From: Platycnemis pennipes
Taxonomy: Eukaryota; Arthropoda; Insecta; Odonata; Platycnemididae
NCBI GenBank assembly: GCA_933228895.1
Contig: OW121856.1
Location: forward strand, 24,011,805-24,075,804
DNA length: 64,000 nucleotides
Direction of reading: 5' to 3'
Shown one piece after another: positions 34,065 to 48,259 of the stretch; the stretch's first letter is position 1; every line of letters begins with the position of its first letter. The notes below the pieces were generated by a model. The model ran no database searches. It was given only the letters and a program-made list of their open reading frames with translations, and was not told the DNA's origin. Both the position numbers and the translations under genes were made by a program.

Positions 34065-37000
34065 AAATGGGTTGATTGATAAATCCTCTAATATAGGTTT
34101 TTGAAAAGAAGCAAGTCCAAGAATATTTAAATTTTTAAGACTTATATTTACTTAGTAGGGTTTAGAAGCGGCAAAACATTCTTCCTCTCATCACACTGTC
34201 CATTACCTATCTATTCCATAACATCTACAGCTGTCTATTCTATTGCATCACATTATTTTATAATCCTCCTCTCATTCTGCTTATGTAGCATAAGCATTTC
34301 ATTTATCAAACTCTTCAAGGTTCCATCACCCATTATTTCCTCTACCTCTGCCTTCTTATTTCTTTAATCAACTTCCACTTCCCCCTTTTCATCTGGAGTA
34401 CTCTCTTGTTTATCTTCTCCACCATGCAAAATAAGACTCAATTTGACAATAATGGTTAGTAAATTTTACAGTTAGTTTTAAATATATTAATACACTTTTC
34501 TGTACAATTTGAATAGACATTCTTTGGGATGGAAGTACATATGAGCTTGGGCAAAAGGTTGTGAAGAAGATTTATGAATAGGGAAACTAAACACTAATAT
34601 TTGTAAAGTATGAGAATTGAGTTAAAATATTAGTATGATAGTGTAGGTAAGTACTATAAAATATTGGTAGAATTCCTATGCGTTTGTTGGAAGAGTCGCA
34701 AAAGTAGAGTACTTTTCCTCATCATGTTATTCCTTTATTTCTACTTTCATCATTATATATAACCCAGTGAAGCCACAGTCCAACGTATCTTGCGTTCACA
34801 AGTACTGAGCTGTATTAACATGTTGATCTAACTTGCACGGAAATTTGTCGAAAGAATGCTCCTTTCACTGAAATCTTTTCAACAGAACTTGCTGGGAAAA
34901 AAAGCGAATCAGGCCCGAGAAAGGGTGTTTTTGGCATGTTAGACCGAAACAAAGTGAGTACATTTGATTAATAATTTAAGTAAAAGCATGGACAAGACGT
35001 GGGGAAAAATTTTCATCAGAGCAGGCTACACTGTATGGTGAGCTCATTCTATTCATGATCAAAATATAGGGAAAATTGAACACTTAAAATTTAAGTTACG
35101 AAACAGAAATGGATTTATTGTTAAAAACGAATTAATGACACGCCTTCACCATATACATTATGACCAATATTAATCTTTTAGAACTTGTTTTGGAATATGA
35201 TTTTGTATTTTTGTGTTATTTATTATTAGCTAAGGTATCTTTCCTATACTTCAGTGAATTCATTATTACTCGATCGACTTCATATCTCGGAATAATAACG
35301 AGTTTAAGACATACTCAGAATTTACATCAGGGGTGACAATATCAAATTTAATAGTAAAAATATAAACTTCCAGCCATTGCAAGCAGATGTTACAAAATAA
35401 TATATTTCAAAAAAATACTTCCTAAAAATATGTCTTGACGCAAAACGAAGTCAATATTATTTCGACCTAAAAAGTTACTGCTTCTCATTTTTTATCACCC
35501 CAGTCATAAGTATGCAGAGAATCATAGTGAAGGAATAAAAGAAGACCTTGCTTAGCCTTCGAAGACTCTAATAATAAACTCAATTGAGTGTGAGACATAG
35601 TTCCATGAAGTTTTTTTATACAGGATGATAAAATCTGATATTGAATGGAATAAAAATGTGTTCCCTTGGAGTTGGTGAGACGCTGAAACTTCCGAGAAGC
35701 AGTTCAATCAAGTCTTCGTATTCCTTTTATCTTTTATTAACCTGCTTCTTATGAATTTTCACCCTCTAAGCCAGAGATAAGCACAAAGAAGAATGAGAAA
35801 CTTAGAAATATAAACATGCATATAGCTTTTCCTTCACTCAATTACTGGATTATAATTCACTCAATTCGAAACTTTTATGATTATTCCCAGATTTGATTGC
35901 ATGAAAGTGGTACATTATCCTCGGGCAAATTTATATACTATGCGTCACTTAAATCTACTACATTATCTAAAGTATCTGAATTCAGTCAATATTATTAAAA
36001 GTATTTTTGAAATTTAAGTTCCCTATTAATCCTGTCAGGGTCTTCATTTTCCTTTACTTTCCTGCGCCCTTGCTTATGCTGTATCCCTGTGTTACTTTGT
36101 CCCGAATAATTCTTCCCGAAACTTATTTTCCGTGTAAACTACACTTTTTAATCCTTTTCCAACTAAATTATTTTTTTTAATTGTCATGCATATTCTTCCA
36201 TTTTTTGTATTAGCCTTCTTTTTGTTGGATTACAAATAGATATGCTCCTCCTTTCTAGGCATATCCACCCAATTCTGTGCCTAGGGTGATTTAGAGAAAG
36301 ATTTTAATATAAATTATTCCTGCTCTTCACTAATATCGATAATAGTATAATTGTATTCAGTTGTTTACTAAGTAATACTCATCTCTCTATCTGCACGTTT
36401 AAATTTTGATCTCAGTATCATCTCACACTCAACCCCAACAATGTTTTTTACTCTTCAACAATTTCCACACTACGATTGTCTACGATGTACTCTTGCTACA
36501 AACATCCATCTCTTCCTGTTCAATGATATATTTTACATTTCTGTTAATAGTAATGATGCTGCGTTTTTGAAATAGCTTTTCACATTCTCATTGAAGGTTT
36601 TCTATATGTGCTACGCTGACATTTACGTCTACCTATTAGAATCTATCCAAATATCTCAAGGATTTTGTTCTTTAAGTTTCATTTCCTATTACGTTGCACA
36701 AAACCTGGTAACTTCACGGAAACAGCAAATATATATTTATTTTACGTGTCTTGCATATCGATATATGGCTGATAATATTTCACATTTATCAAATATAGTA
36801 TCAGGTACCATTATAAAATGACGATAGACATCACTATGTAAAACGTTATGAGTAATTACTTACATTCTCGGTAACGCAGTGTGCCCATATATTTTACTCG
36901 AAGAATACAAATTTTTCCAACTTACTATGCGTTTATCAATTGATTTGTTAGTTTCTATCCTTCACTCATTATCAGGAAACAGCCGAGTTACATTACCACA

Positions 37001-37835
37001 TTACGAATCAATACTGCATTTTTTATTAACTAATTGATAATAACTATTTTGAACTATTATTGGGAAAAACTTTGAATAGAGAAACATGTATATTTAGGCC
37101 TATCTGTCTTTGCGCTATTTTAAATAAGGGAAAACATAACACCTTAACAGTCGAGAACACTATTTTCTCACTCATAGAAGAAAATAAGAACTCTTCGGTG
37201 TGGTAATAGACTTCTGTCTAGCACAGATTTAAGAGTGAAGACGCCACAAGGCAATGATTAGCTGTGACTTGGACTTTGGAGAAGTGGTATTAAGAGTCAA
37301 GGACGAATTAAAGAGCAGTCGTTTTCAAACGTAAATGATATTTTATGCCAATCCAGTGATGATGCGGAAGCTCACTCACGCAACTTAAGTTGGAGGGCTG
37401 CAGGGGTTATTGATAAATATTTTTTATTTAACTGGTTCAAGTCCCTTAAGAAGGAAGAGAGAGGTCCTTCCTTTTACGGCGGCTAAATATGGATTTTGGG
37501 GAGCTTTATCCGGGGCTTACAATTCGAATTTCCCAAAGAAACCCACTCATACCCTTTCAGCCGAGCCGCACTTTCCTGTTTCCCCGAACCTCTCGCTATC
37601 AATGAGACCGCGACAAAACCTCCTCCGCAGAATTTTCATAATGTATGCGAGCACAAAGACCTATTTTAGCTCGCTAAAAAATAGTGGGATAAGAAACAAG
37701 GTCATTGATAATGGGGAGACCATGAGGCACATATCTGTTGGAGTACTTAGTGTCTCCCCACAAGCTTCAATAAGATTGGAAATTAAATAAACAATAGTGA
37801 AACATCCAAACCTAAAAATATCTTCCCAAAAACCT
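34065..37835. other. Anonymous AT-rich DNA
   Basis: No supportable gene. A C/T-rich stretch lies at about 34190-34420. The 126-codon plus frame at 37410-37790 has no recognisable domain; its first part crosses a locally GC-richer stretch (37435-37640) that includes a B-box-like ggttcaagtccc at 37433-37444 without a convincing A-box. Confidence 0.35.
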
Positions 37836-37842
37836 ATTACCA

Positions 37843-37957
37843 TCAGTAGTGAATTATATAGCGCGAAGGGCTTAAAAAACTACAAAATATAGTAAATAAT
37901 CAGTAGTGAATTATATAGCGCGAAGGGCTTAAAAAACTACACAATATAGTAAATAAA
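37843..37957 (+). repeat. 58-bp tandem duplication
   Basis: The phrase cagtagtgaattatatagcg begins at 37843 and again at 37901. The two 58-base units are nearly identical, with one visible difference (ctacaaaat vs ctacacaat), so the duplication is recent. Confidence 0.85.
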
Positions 37958-37959
37958 GC

Positions 37960-38865
37960 AAAAATAAAAATGCTGCAATCCACCGCAGAGACCCGATTCC
38001 AACAAAAGACATATGCCACATACCCTTTAGAGAAACAGACGTTATATAATGATAAGACGATACTCTTATGCCAAGCTAATCATAACTACCAGAATGTAGG
38101 CGTTATATTCACATGAACAATCTGTCCCTGACTTAAACTCAGTAAGAAAAAAATGGATGGCTTTTCAGAAAAACCCTTAGTGTTTGCTCAAAGATAGAGT
38201 AGTTGGTCATGGTACGGTGCAAGTAGTTAACTCTATGGTATCAACCATTACATAGTGCCATTTATTCTTCAGGGATAAAGAAACATTTGTTCACGTAAGT
38301 TATTTATTGTTGTAAATATGCCAGATTCTGAGTTGCAAGCTACTCTATTGAGTGTATAAAGCTAAAAATGCTAAGGATATCTTTATTTTTCGAATGAATT
38401 CCTATTTTTCAGGGGCAAGCCAACAGTTGATATTATTATCTGAATTGAAATATTTTCTTTGAGATTATATAAGATTAATTTTTGAATCTGAATTTAATAT
38501 CACATTGTATCAAATGTTACAAATTTTGAAATGTGCCAATAAATATGTTCACCTTCCACGAGTGTCTCATTATTTGTGACATAGGCTTGTAAAAGAAAAT
38601 GGGTCAAAAATAAAAAAATATACAGCTCCAAAATTTTACTTTCTCCTGGTTATTGCTTTAGGTGGGATAGTTATTGCATGAAGGAAAGGTAGAGCATCAC
38701 CCAGCGCCGGCGTTTTTCCGCTGCTAACGAAATGTTTCACGGGATCAATTGTTCGACCTCTTATCCGACGGTTGAAAATCTATGACATTTGAAGGACACT
38801 GCACACAACAATAACAGAAGACTTAAGTAATAGATATTAGACCAGGATGTAAACCGGTGCTTCTA
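37960..38865. other. Anonymous AT-rich DNA
   Basis: Nothing supportable. Confidence 0.4.
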
Positions 38866-38870
38866 GTTCT

Positions 38871-39005
38871 GATAACAATCAGGAGATCGCCATATTTCTA
38901 CGTAGTCATTGTTATAATGGCTGCGAAAGACTCTAGTTAAGATAACAATCGGGAGATCGCCATATTTTCACGTAGTCATAGTTATAATGGCTGCGAAAGT
39001 GTAGA
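38871..39005 (+). repeat. 70-bp tandem duplication
   Basis: gataacaatc(a/g)ggagatcgcc begins at 38871 and at 38941. The units share cacgtag/ctacgtagtcat and ataatggctgcgaaag with a few substitutions. The copy ends in the gcgaaag phrase near 38999. Confidence 0.8.
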
Positions 39006-39009
39006 AGGA

Positions 39010-41335
39010 TGAAGTAATCGCCTTCCTCAGAGCCACAATATCTATATTAGTTCTGCATATTAAGTATAGTTTAACGGGAAACTGTGGTTGAGCCATATAT
39101 TTTCCATTCATTTGCTAAATTTCTTTGAAAGGGTGGTCCCTTCTGCCTTCCGTCTGTAAGCTGCTAGCCTATTAAATAAAACGACTACCTTCACCTTGAA
39201 CGGCGTTGCTGAAGAGAGAGTGGGGAACGACCCTGTTCTCCGCCAACTACATAATTCTAACATTCATTCAGATGCAAAAATCTTCCTTCTCCATATTACT
39301 CTCTGCCTTCAAGCCCCTTCATAATCGTTTATGCAAACAACAAGTGCACTTAACTGACCCTGTAAAATCTTCTTTCTTGCTGCAAAATGCAAAAAGTCTT
39401 CGCTGTCCTGTCACATTTAAATGATCAAATGTTTTGGTGAGTTAAAACCCCTGCCGATCGTATACTGTGAAGGGCATCAGTGAGCCAATTTATTATTTTT
39501 ATACAATAATTTACCATTGGGACCTCGAAAAATGCATCAAAGCCTTATAGCGTATCACGTAACCTCCATCACCGAATGGATCAATAGGTGGACTTTTGGT
39601 AACCAGGTACTAGTAGAATAAGGAGAAATTGTATTAAATCTAAATTCTAAAATAAATTAAGCAGAAAACATGTTTCATGTCAACGTCCTCCCCTGCCCAT
39701 ATATAGTTTAGCTCAGGATTCAAAAGTATAAATACTCACACGAAATTTTCTCGGAATCTTTTTGCCACACATACACCAATGCGTTTTTCATGCTTCCAAT
39801 TGCATATTGAAAGCAAATTACATGCTTTTTTGAGACATATTTAACGATTCAGAGAATGTGACAGTAAATAATGGTGTCAAAAAGTAGAGAATTATTTAAT
39901 TCATGGTCATCGTAAAAATTAAAAGCATTATAGAAATGCATAATAGCTGCAATGATCTCAATGACGTTACTCGCTCATATGATAAACAGCAGAATTTTCA
40001 CGGAGAAGAATTCAGTAACGTCTATGTGGCCTGGAGCATTTTTCGATAATTCTAATAATGAGCGGTGGGGAAAATAAACAACAAACCGAAAACAAGTGGC
40101 TTGTACAGTAAAAATAAATTTCCTCATTTCTTGCATAATATATCAGGTATATATAATATATACAAGCCCAAAAGCTGCACGGGGAAAACCTAAAAACTTA
40201 CATAAGGAGGTAAAATGGTCCCAAACTAAAATGTCAGGGAAAAGAATTTGATGAGTGCGGTTGACTCGTCGCACGATGAACCCACTGATTGCATAATTTT
40301 ATATTATCAAATGGGAATGCGAGAAAAGGTTACAAAGATAAAAAGCAACTGCAGTACAAGATTGACCACTTAGAGATCAAACGTAAGTGAGGCCAATAAA
40401 CGAGATTTGGAAGTGTTTTCTAATCCACTTGAAGTTATTATTATTATTTCCCTCCTGTTTCGTTCAACATAATGAAGGCACTAGGTACCCTAAATAACCT
40501 CAATGGCTTACTTTGCTTGCGGCTTCAAAAATAATGATGGCTACCGCAACATGCTGCGTAGCCAATTTACTTAATTATGGTGTGAAAACACGTAAGTAGG
40601 AAAACACCAGCATAGGCTCAGCAAAATCCAAATGGCTAAAAAATATAAAGTAGAAATATGTATCAGGTCAAGTGCAAGATCACATGCTCAGGTTCCAGCA
40701 TTAATGCAAGAGGAGTGCATTTCTGGAAATACTGTAAAGACCTTAAAAACGCTATTGAACGATAGTAGCCAGGATCATCAAGGTAAAATACAGGGCTATG
40801 TGATATTATGGAAAATGTTGTCATTTCCTTCGTAGAAAATGAAATCTAAAAAGCAAGATTAAAGGAGCTATCGTGGATACAACTAATTTGGAAGAATTCT
40901 GTACATTTTTGTCCTATTTTGATTCTTTCAACAAGATTTTAGCAAAACAAATAAGTTAGGAATCGTTTTTGTTTTTATTAAAGTAAATTGTCAGGCTAAA
41001 CTATGTAACAAAATAGGTCTAAAGTCATACTACTGTGAAAAACGTGTAATAACATACAGTTCCAGCGTTGTTTCCCGGACAAAGCTGGACTCATATTATA
41101 AAATCAATAAATATCAGGCTCTAAAACTACCATTTATAATTATAAGACAAATAACGCAACATAAAAAAATTATTCCAATAATAATCTGAAACTCATGATG
41201 AGATATAAATGTAAAATAAATTGGGCACAAATGTTTGACTATGAGTTCTTTAAAATTGATCACAAGAGTATTTTTGTATTTGAGGATAGAAGGTAGCGAC
41301 TTTTTGAAATATGCATTTTTTAAATTATGTTTTAA
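39010..41335. other. Anonymous AT-rich DNA
   Basis: Nothing supportable. Frames at 39206-39424 and 40632-40835 have no recognised motif. Confidence 0.4.
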
Positions 41336-41336
41336 A

Positions 41337-41385
41337 ATTAAATTCCATACTTAAATTCCATACTTAAAATTCCATACTTATGAAT
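41337..41385 (+). repeat. Short tandem repeat, about 15 bases x 3
   Basis: (t/a)aaattccatactta is repeated three times in a row with one-base length changes. Confidence 0.75.
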
Positions 41386-41389
41386 AAAA

Positions 41390-43665
41390 ACTAGCACATA
41401 CCAAAATGAAGGACTTCAAACAAGAGATAAACTATGCTATTTTTCTAAATACATGATTCATTCATAATTCCTCAAGAAAGTTTTCACCGTATCGTGCTTT
41501 TAATTATGATATTATATTTAATAACATAATAGTAAATAGTAGCCGAAGTAAACCATTGGCCAGGATATATTTTCTCGATGACTTAGCTAACGACAACAAT
41601 GTTTCATATGCCAAACGTCAAGGAGGGATTTAAAAATACTTCCCAGACCAATAGAATTGTCAACAAACATTCATCCGTATGCTCTTATACATTGTTAATA
41701 TGTGAAAGGACATATATCCATATTATCCATTTATGAATGGGGTAGATTTATTATTGATTTGCAGTAAAAAGCCGTATTGATGATCTGTTGAAAAAATGCC
41801 AATTTTCACCCGAAGTCCATTTTCGTATAAAAAGAGGTCATATGTGATATCACATGAGAACATCCTTATAAAACCATTTCGTAGATGGCTCGGTCAATAT
41901 ACCACTGCCTTTCCATAGATGACTAAAAATATGAATGTGCTGAAGTTAGCCTTAGAAGGCTCTGACAAAAGTCCAATCTTCGGAAGAAGTTATCCATTTA
42001 AGCTTTGTCGATAATGTGCATTTTCAAACGAAGACCTGGAGAAATCTCCAGGAAAATTTTCCATCACCAAGGTTACTGCAAGATGGGAGACCTCCCGGCC
42101 ACGAAATGGTCTTCCTTGGTCTCTATATTATCCTTCGGCAAACAAACCAACCCTCAATCACCAGCTTATCTCTAAAATCTACTCCCGGGAGCTCAGTTCT
42201 GCTTTACACGATCCCACCCTCTTATAGCTACTTGTAACCTTCCCCACACCAATGCAGCAATGAAACCAAAATATACCACTTAGCGCCACCAACTATGCAA
42301 CTCACCTCTTTTACTTGATGAACCGCTCTTATTTAGTCGTGAGAAATAACTTATCTTTTTAAAACGTATTTTTAGACGCCATTGCATGAAATGAGGGGTC
42401 CCAATTAGCAAGGCTATATAAAGCCGCTCAAAAAGCTTTAAAATTACTCCCTAATTGCTTCACAAAGTGGTGTTGGTTGCATCAATCTTTTGTTAACACA
42501 TGTAAATTAAGCGCGTTACATCAACAAACAAATCTTCAACAAACAAATTTACAGGGAACCTTGACTTTCAACGCTAGGGATCTTTAGAAGTGATTGAATA
42601 GGCACTAAATATTATTTATATTAGACAAATATACCTACTCTTGTTGGTAATTACACCACAATTCACGGGTACTCTAACTAAATTAATAAGGGAATCATTG
42701 TAACATTACATGCAAATACGCTCCTTATAGTAGCATAATATCATGTAGGGTAAAAACTCCCCATATTTGACACACATAACGTTATTGTCACGGGAAATAA
42801 CTTATCTATCATATGCAAGTATGTAAATCAAATTTGCCTTTTATATCATCATTGTAATGTATTTATTCAAGGTCAGTATGTTTGCTGAATTAACTATTTC
42901 CCATCCTGTGAGTTGGGCAGAGTAACCCGGCAGTGGCAGATTATCCGTAGTATACAGGTCCCTACTTGACCATGGTGCGGCATGAAGAGCATTTCATATA
43001 TATGTTTCCGTCAGATGGAGATTTTAATTCGGGGCCCCAGGGCCTCTCAATGTATTCCATTTACACTAAGCTAATGCCGAAACCGGACTTATTATTATCT
43101 CTCCACCTTTTATTGAAAAATTCATAATCCCCCGTTTTCAACGCCCCGAACAGAAATTCTGCTGATCACGTATCTCCAGATATGTAATAACTAGCCAAAA
43201 TAAAACTAATTTTTAGGAACAATTTCTTCCTGAGAGATCACTGACGAAAGTAGACATGAAAGTGCCCCTTTATAGTAGTAGTGGGATTTTCAGACGCAAT
43301 TTGGCCTCTTATGGGCCAGGTGTATCGAAGACTATAACTATTGGGAGACAAATACGTTTATCACATCAAGTTTTATCTATCAAATTTCTCGCGCATGCAA
43401 ATGAATGTTCGTGACCATTGTAGATGATGTACTTTAGCACTCAGTATATGTGAAAGTATTACAAGGGACATTCAGTATTCTCATCTACCTTCTTTCATCT
43501 AATCTGTCATCATTTTATCTTTGCATACAGAACTACCAAATGCCAATCTTCCTCCACCACGCTCAAAACTTCACCATTCGTCCGTTCAACAGCATTTAGG
43601 AGCAAGGAAAACCATATAAGTATGAGTTAAGGGAAGTTTATGCTTTATACTGAAGCATTTGCGTC
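41390..43665. other. Anonymous AT-rich DNA
   Basis: Nothing supportable. The 73-codon frame at 42016-42237 lacks recognisable motifs. Confidence 0.4.
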
Positions 43666-43669
43666 TCAG

Positions 43670-43930
43670 CTATCACGGGAGAAGAAAACTCCACCCAGAA
43701 GTGTTTCCCGCCACCCTAGGTGGCGAACATCCACCTTCACCCCCCCCCTCCCCTGAACTTTAGGGCATGCCCTATCTCGGTCCTTTGAGGGGCATCGAGG
43801 GGCCCGTCTTATCGTGGATCTGAACCTTCCCCCTAAACTTCACACTCCCCTCCATCCCCTTATCCACCCTTCATCATCATGCTCTCCCCCCTTTCCCGCC
43901 CACCCAGCGAACTTCTGCTCATCCTACGTC
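43670..43930 (-). repeat. C/T-rich island
   Basis: Pyrimidine-rich plus strand (cacccccccctcccctg and ctcccctccatccccttatc), the complement of the GA islands elsewhere. It contains the palindromic phrase agggcatgccct (43763-43774). No coding. Confidence 0.45.
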
Positions 43931-43934
43931 GATT

Positions 43935-46900
43935 CAAGGCGTGAATGGATCTTGGATCAATTTCCGACACGTGGGTAAATGCGATGAAGTTTATCCCTAG
44001 ACAGAATGATTCTCTATTCCCCACAAAAGTCTTTAAAGGTTCAATTAAGCTATAATGACGTTTGATTTATTTTACTTAGACCGGATTATATGCCAGCGTC
44101 CACTCTTTCTGGTCCCACGACTCACAGATAAATAAAATGCAGGCCTAAGCGAATTATGCTGTAGCTATTTTCAATGTTGATATGTCATTTCAAGTAGGTT
44201 TGAGTGGACCTAAAACTTTTACCGCTACCAATATTCTCTGTTTTACGTTTTAGTTTAGTTCTTCATTATTCCTATCACTAATTACTAAATTCGAGGCGCG
44301 TGTTCCTTTTCTCTCTCTACCGAACTCACTACGACCTCTCCCCTCTGTCACGTACTTCCAAATCACCTCACTACATATCGCCTGGCTTATTCAGTCCACT
44401 TGCGGTCTCCCTATCTTCTGAAATTGCATCTTTCCCTCTCCTATACTATATACATAAATACATAACTTTGAAAAATGTAAATATTAGACGAATGAAGAAG
44501 ATGTTTTATAGCTATGTTGGCTAGGATAAATCAAAAAATTACGAACTAGTCACGAAGAACCGTAGCGGAGTGACCGCCAAAGATACACAATAGCATAATT
44601 TCCACAGGCAGAGTTAAAGGCGGAGGGAAAAAGTTCATAGGAAAAATCATTCGGCGATCCGGGAATTTAACCCCAAACTCCACGATTTCGGGGAAGATGC
44701 TTTTATCAGTAAATCTGAGAGGGGGTAGTTTAATTGGTAGTCTACATAGGAATTTCCCGTCATTTTATAGGTACAAGACGTTGCGGGGAAGCGCTATCGT
44801 CCGCAAGATTAGTACCATCTTTAAACACTGAAGGAGATTACCTACTGTATAACAATTTCAATAATTTTGAAATGTCCATAAAAACCTAATCGGAGTAAAC
44901 CGCTGGTAATTGCAATAGAACAGTTTCTACAGAGCCTCTAGAAATAATAATAATACGTTTATTTAAGTGAGCTAATGTTAGCTCCTGAGATATTGGAGTA
45001 CAATGAAATAGAGAAAAATGATTTTCGTTGAAAACGTTCAACAGGAAATAACGAATTTCAGGTTTAAAATACTGACAAGGCAAATGGTTTTTATCTGTAA
45101 AAATTCTTCTTAAAGGGATAATTAATTTAGATTGCAAACTACACTGCACTGTAAAATGTATTGACATTATTTATAACATGATTAAGGACAGAATTATGAA
45201 TTCTAAAGAGTTGGGTGTGGAAGAGAATGGAGCTTGTGATTTAGGAATAGGCAAAAAATGTAAAGGTGAACAACACGACTGGAGAGGAGAGAAAAATACT
45301 ATCCTATATTATAAGAAGGCCGTGTAGGTAGTTGGGACAGGTACTATGGAGCCAAGGCATTGTAAAGTTTAACATTGAAGGCGTAATGATGCGTGAGTAA
45401 GGGTCAAAAATAAAAACTGTGTCATGGATAGAATGAGGAAAAATGGGAAATATCAATTTAAAGAGAACGGTGTAAGGGATGGATCCTATTGACTAATGCA
45501 ATTAACAGAAGAGTATGGAAATTCCAAGGCAACCAACGAACATTCCATGAAAACCCAAAGTAAAAAGTAAACAAAATTTGTTCACCTGAGGTATTGGTGA
45601 TTATACTTGAGGTTGAATACTGTGCAGTGACATTTTTTTCAGCTGATGCGCAAAATAATTTAGCCTCATTTATAGCAAGAAATACATACGATGAAATATT
45701 TAGACCTATTATAGTGGATTTCCATGGAATTTTCGTGGATTTTGATGGAACGTCTGTTCTCTTTCGGGCATTGAATTAATCAATCGGCTCCTTCTCTTCA
45801 CTATTTTATTCGAATTGGCTAATATTTCTCAATTATCTTAATTCCATCTAGAGTAAGTGTAGAATTCTAGTAAGAATAGCTCTAGAATGCACTTATTAGC
45901 TACAATAAGACTCCGCCATTCTTTAATTATTATCCTGAGAGGCAATTTATTGTACATAATAACCTGATATGCTGAAATATAAATGTCTATACACTTATTA
46001 TTGTTTTTCTTGCACCCAACTTGGTCTCAGAGGGTGCTCACGGGTAATAACGAATACAAGCTATTCCTGCGGGTGAATATTGGGGAAACATAAGATATAA
46101 TGCTCCTTGCAATTATTCTTCTGATGAACTATAATCAAAACTACTTGATATTTTAGTACTTTAATCAAATCTAATCATTAATTTAGAAAACCATGCAAAA
46201 AATCAACGCGGTATTAAAAATAAATAGTGTAAATAATTATACCAACGTCATATTTAATCAGTGAATAGCCTCAACAACATATTTTTTCCATAATAATATC
46301 TAAATTTGGCCATAGACTCTATGATTTGCTAATATTAGCTGCCCCCTTCATTCTTCAGCAATTAGGCTGCTTCATAATCTTGCGATTTTACATCATTAGC
46401 TATTTTCTGCAATACCTTATTTTGCCCTCTTCTGCAGATGTCTTGACTCTATTGGTCAAATTTTAACCTGAAATCCATTGTGAAAATCAGTAAGGCACAT
46501 GGTAGGCCATAATATTTAAGTTCCCATATGGCATGAAATATTTCATCTATTCGGCTGGCACAAGCAGGTAGAACTCACTGTCCCAATTACAGCATACGAT
46601 GCGATAGTATTGACCAATTATCGGCGTAAACTTGACCCTTGTGGTCCCAAACACGTCATATGTGGTTTCCCAGGCAGTGTTAGACTGAGCGCCTAACCTG
46701 GGTCGACCTATAACGCGCTATCTAATCCAACCTCTCCAACATGAGGAAACGAGATGGCCCTAACTTATGTCGGATATAATCCAATCTCCGAAACCAACAT
46801 TAATTGTACTTGGCAATCAGGATACATCAGGAGCTGCAGCATGTTGAAACCTGCAGCCTAAATATATTCCATTATATTTTCCTGTCACTGCGCCTGAGTA

Positions 46901-47030
46901 TCACTTTACCTCGAGTATATAAGATTTTGAGTATTCAATATTTGGCACTATTTTTAAAAATCCTCAAATAATACAGAATAATGGGGCAAAAGCTGAAATA
47001 ATAATATTTTATCAAGAGTAATGCACGCAT
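43935..47030. other. Anonymous AT-rich DNA
   Basis: No supportable gene. A stretch at 44640-44760 has B-box-like and A-box-like phrases, but in conflicting orientations, so no tRNA-like call is made. Confidence 0.35.
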
Positions 47031-47035
47031 GAACG

Positions 47036-47118
47036 TAATGAAGTAAACGGTGAAGTAATGCCACATAAATGAAAGTACATAAATGAAGGTACATAAATGA
47101 TGGTACATGAATGAAGTA
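47036..47118 (+). repeat. Imperfect 13-14-base tandem repeats
   Basis: Units of the form gtacataaatgaag are repeated about four to five times (47070-47118), with looser gtaatgaagt units just before. This explains the open minus-strand frame over it. Confidence 0.65.
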
Positions 47119-47124
47119 CCCAAT

Positions 47125-47940
47125 ACTATAATCAGGCTGAAAATTGAAAATTACGTGTTTACTAATAATTTTTGCTGTGCTTCATTATTTGATTTCTTCA
47201 TTTCCTTTAGCTGGAAAACAAATAGGTAATTGAAAAGTAATTTCCCGGTAGCATTCATTCTAGAGTCGAAACTAGCTCACGCTTACGTAACCATGTGTCT
47301 ACATTAAATAATCTGACGTAACTAGCTATTAACGTATAAGCTGATGTTCCCGTTAGAAAATGAATCAATTACTTGGGCAATAAAATGACTATTTGATTTG
47401 AAAATACAAACAATGACACTATTAAAATATACCCAAGGCCTTATTAATGTTTCTACTCTTAAGGCCTCCTCCCATTCACGTGTAACGTAAGGATATCACA
47501 TCATGACAAGATGTAAACATTTTTACTTATAAAGAAGAATATGAATGAGAAAATAAGAAGCAGAAGAATAAGAACGGGAAATCTGCATTTGTGCACATTA
47601 TTATGATCTTTTTAGTGGCAGTAATGCAGCGAAAAAAAGTCCTTTTTTGTATCAGGAAATAGTTTTAAGAAAAATGATTTCCTTAGGTTAAAAATTAACC
47701 CACAACCTCTTGTGAGGATTTAAAATTTTGTACAGTATTAATCAGTATTTTTATTCTCCTGCCAAAACGTTGTGGAGAAAGGGAAAATATAGAGAAGGAC
47801 TAAAATTACTTACATACGGTGCTGATCTCTTAACATTCATGCATTCCATTGTTGATTACAATAACTGTGCGGTTCAAGTAAATTAAGTCATCGCAACTAA
47901 ATGATTTAGGGGAGAGGAGTAATACGAAGCAAAAGTTTGC
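47125..47940. other. Anonymous AT-rich DNA
   Basis: Nothing supportable. Confidence 0.4.
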
Positions 47941-47943
47941 CAA

Positions 47944-48255
47944 ATGGTACTTAAAGGTTCTTCTGCTTTCAAATGGAACCGGTTCGTGGGGCGCAGCAAG
48001 GGCTTCATTAGAAGCCAACTCATCTGCTTCCATATATTTGAATTTGGAGGATGCATGATGCAACGGCATATGAGTTTAGCACTCAATATTGCGATGCGAC
48101 CAGGTGCATTTCACATCGTGCACATCAAATCTACCGCACTACAGCTCGACCCAAAACAAAACGCTCTATTATTCCTTAGTGTAGCTCAAACGCCATCGCT
48201 TTTGATTACCTGGTGGCTATGCAATGTGCCTCGCTCATACAGAGCGCAAAGGTAA
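47944..48255 (+). other. 103-codon open frame followed by a donor-like site, unassigned
   Basis: A continuous plus frame begins at an ATG at 47944 and ends at a TAA at 48253-48255. Within its end, the sequence gcgcaaaggtaagtgagt (about 48243-48260) contains a strong splice-donor-like AG|GTAAGT. Base composition is more balanced here than in the flanks, and two minus-strand frames also stay open (47830-48069, 47883-48086). I recognise no domain in any of them. It could be one host exon or, more likely, a fragment of an unknown repeat. Confidence 0.2.
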
Positions 48256-48259
48256 GTGA

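Noticed and set aside
44640..44760. tRNA-like A-box and B-box phrases
   Set aside because: ggtagtttaattggtagtct is A-box-like on the plus strand while the B-box-like ggggttaaattcccgg is on the minus strand, so they cannot form one promoter.
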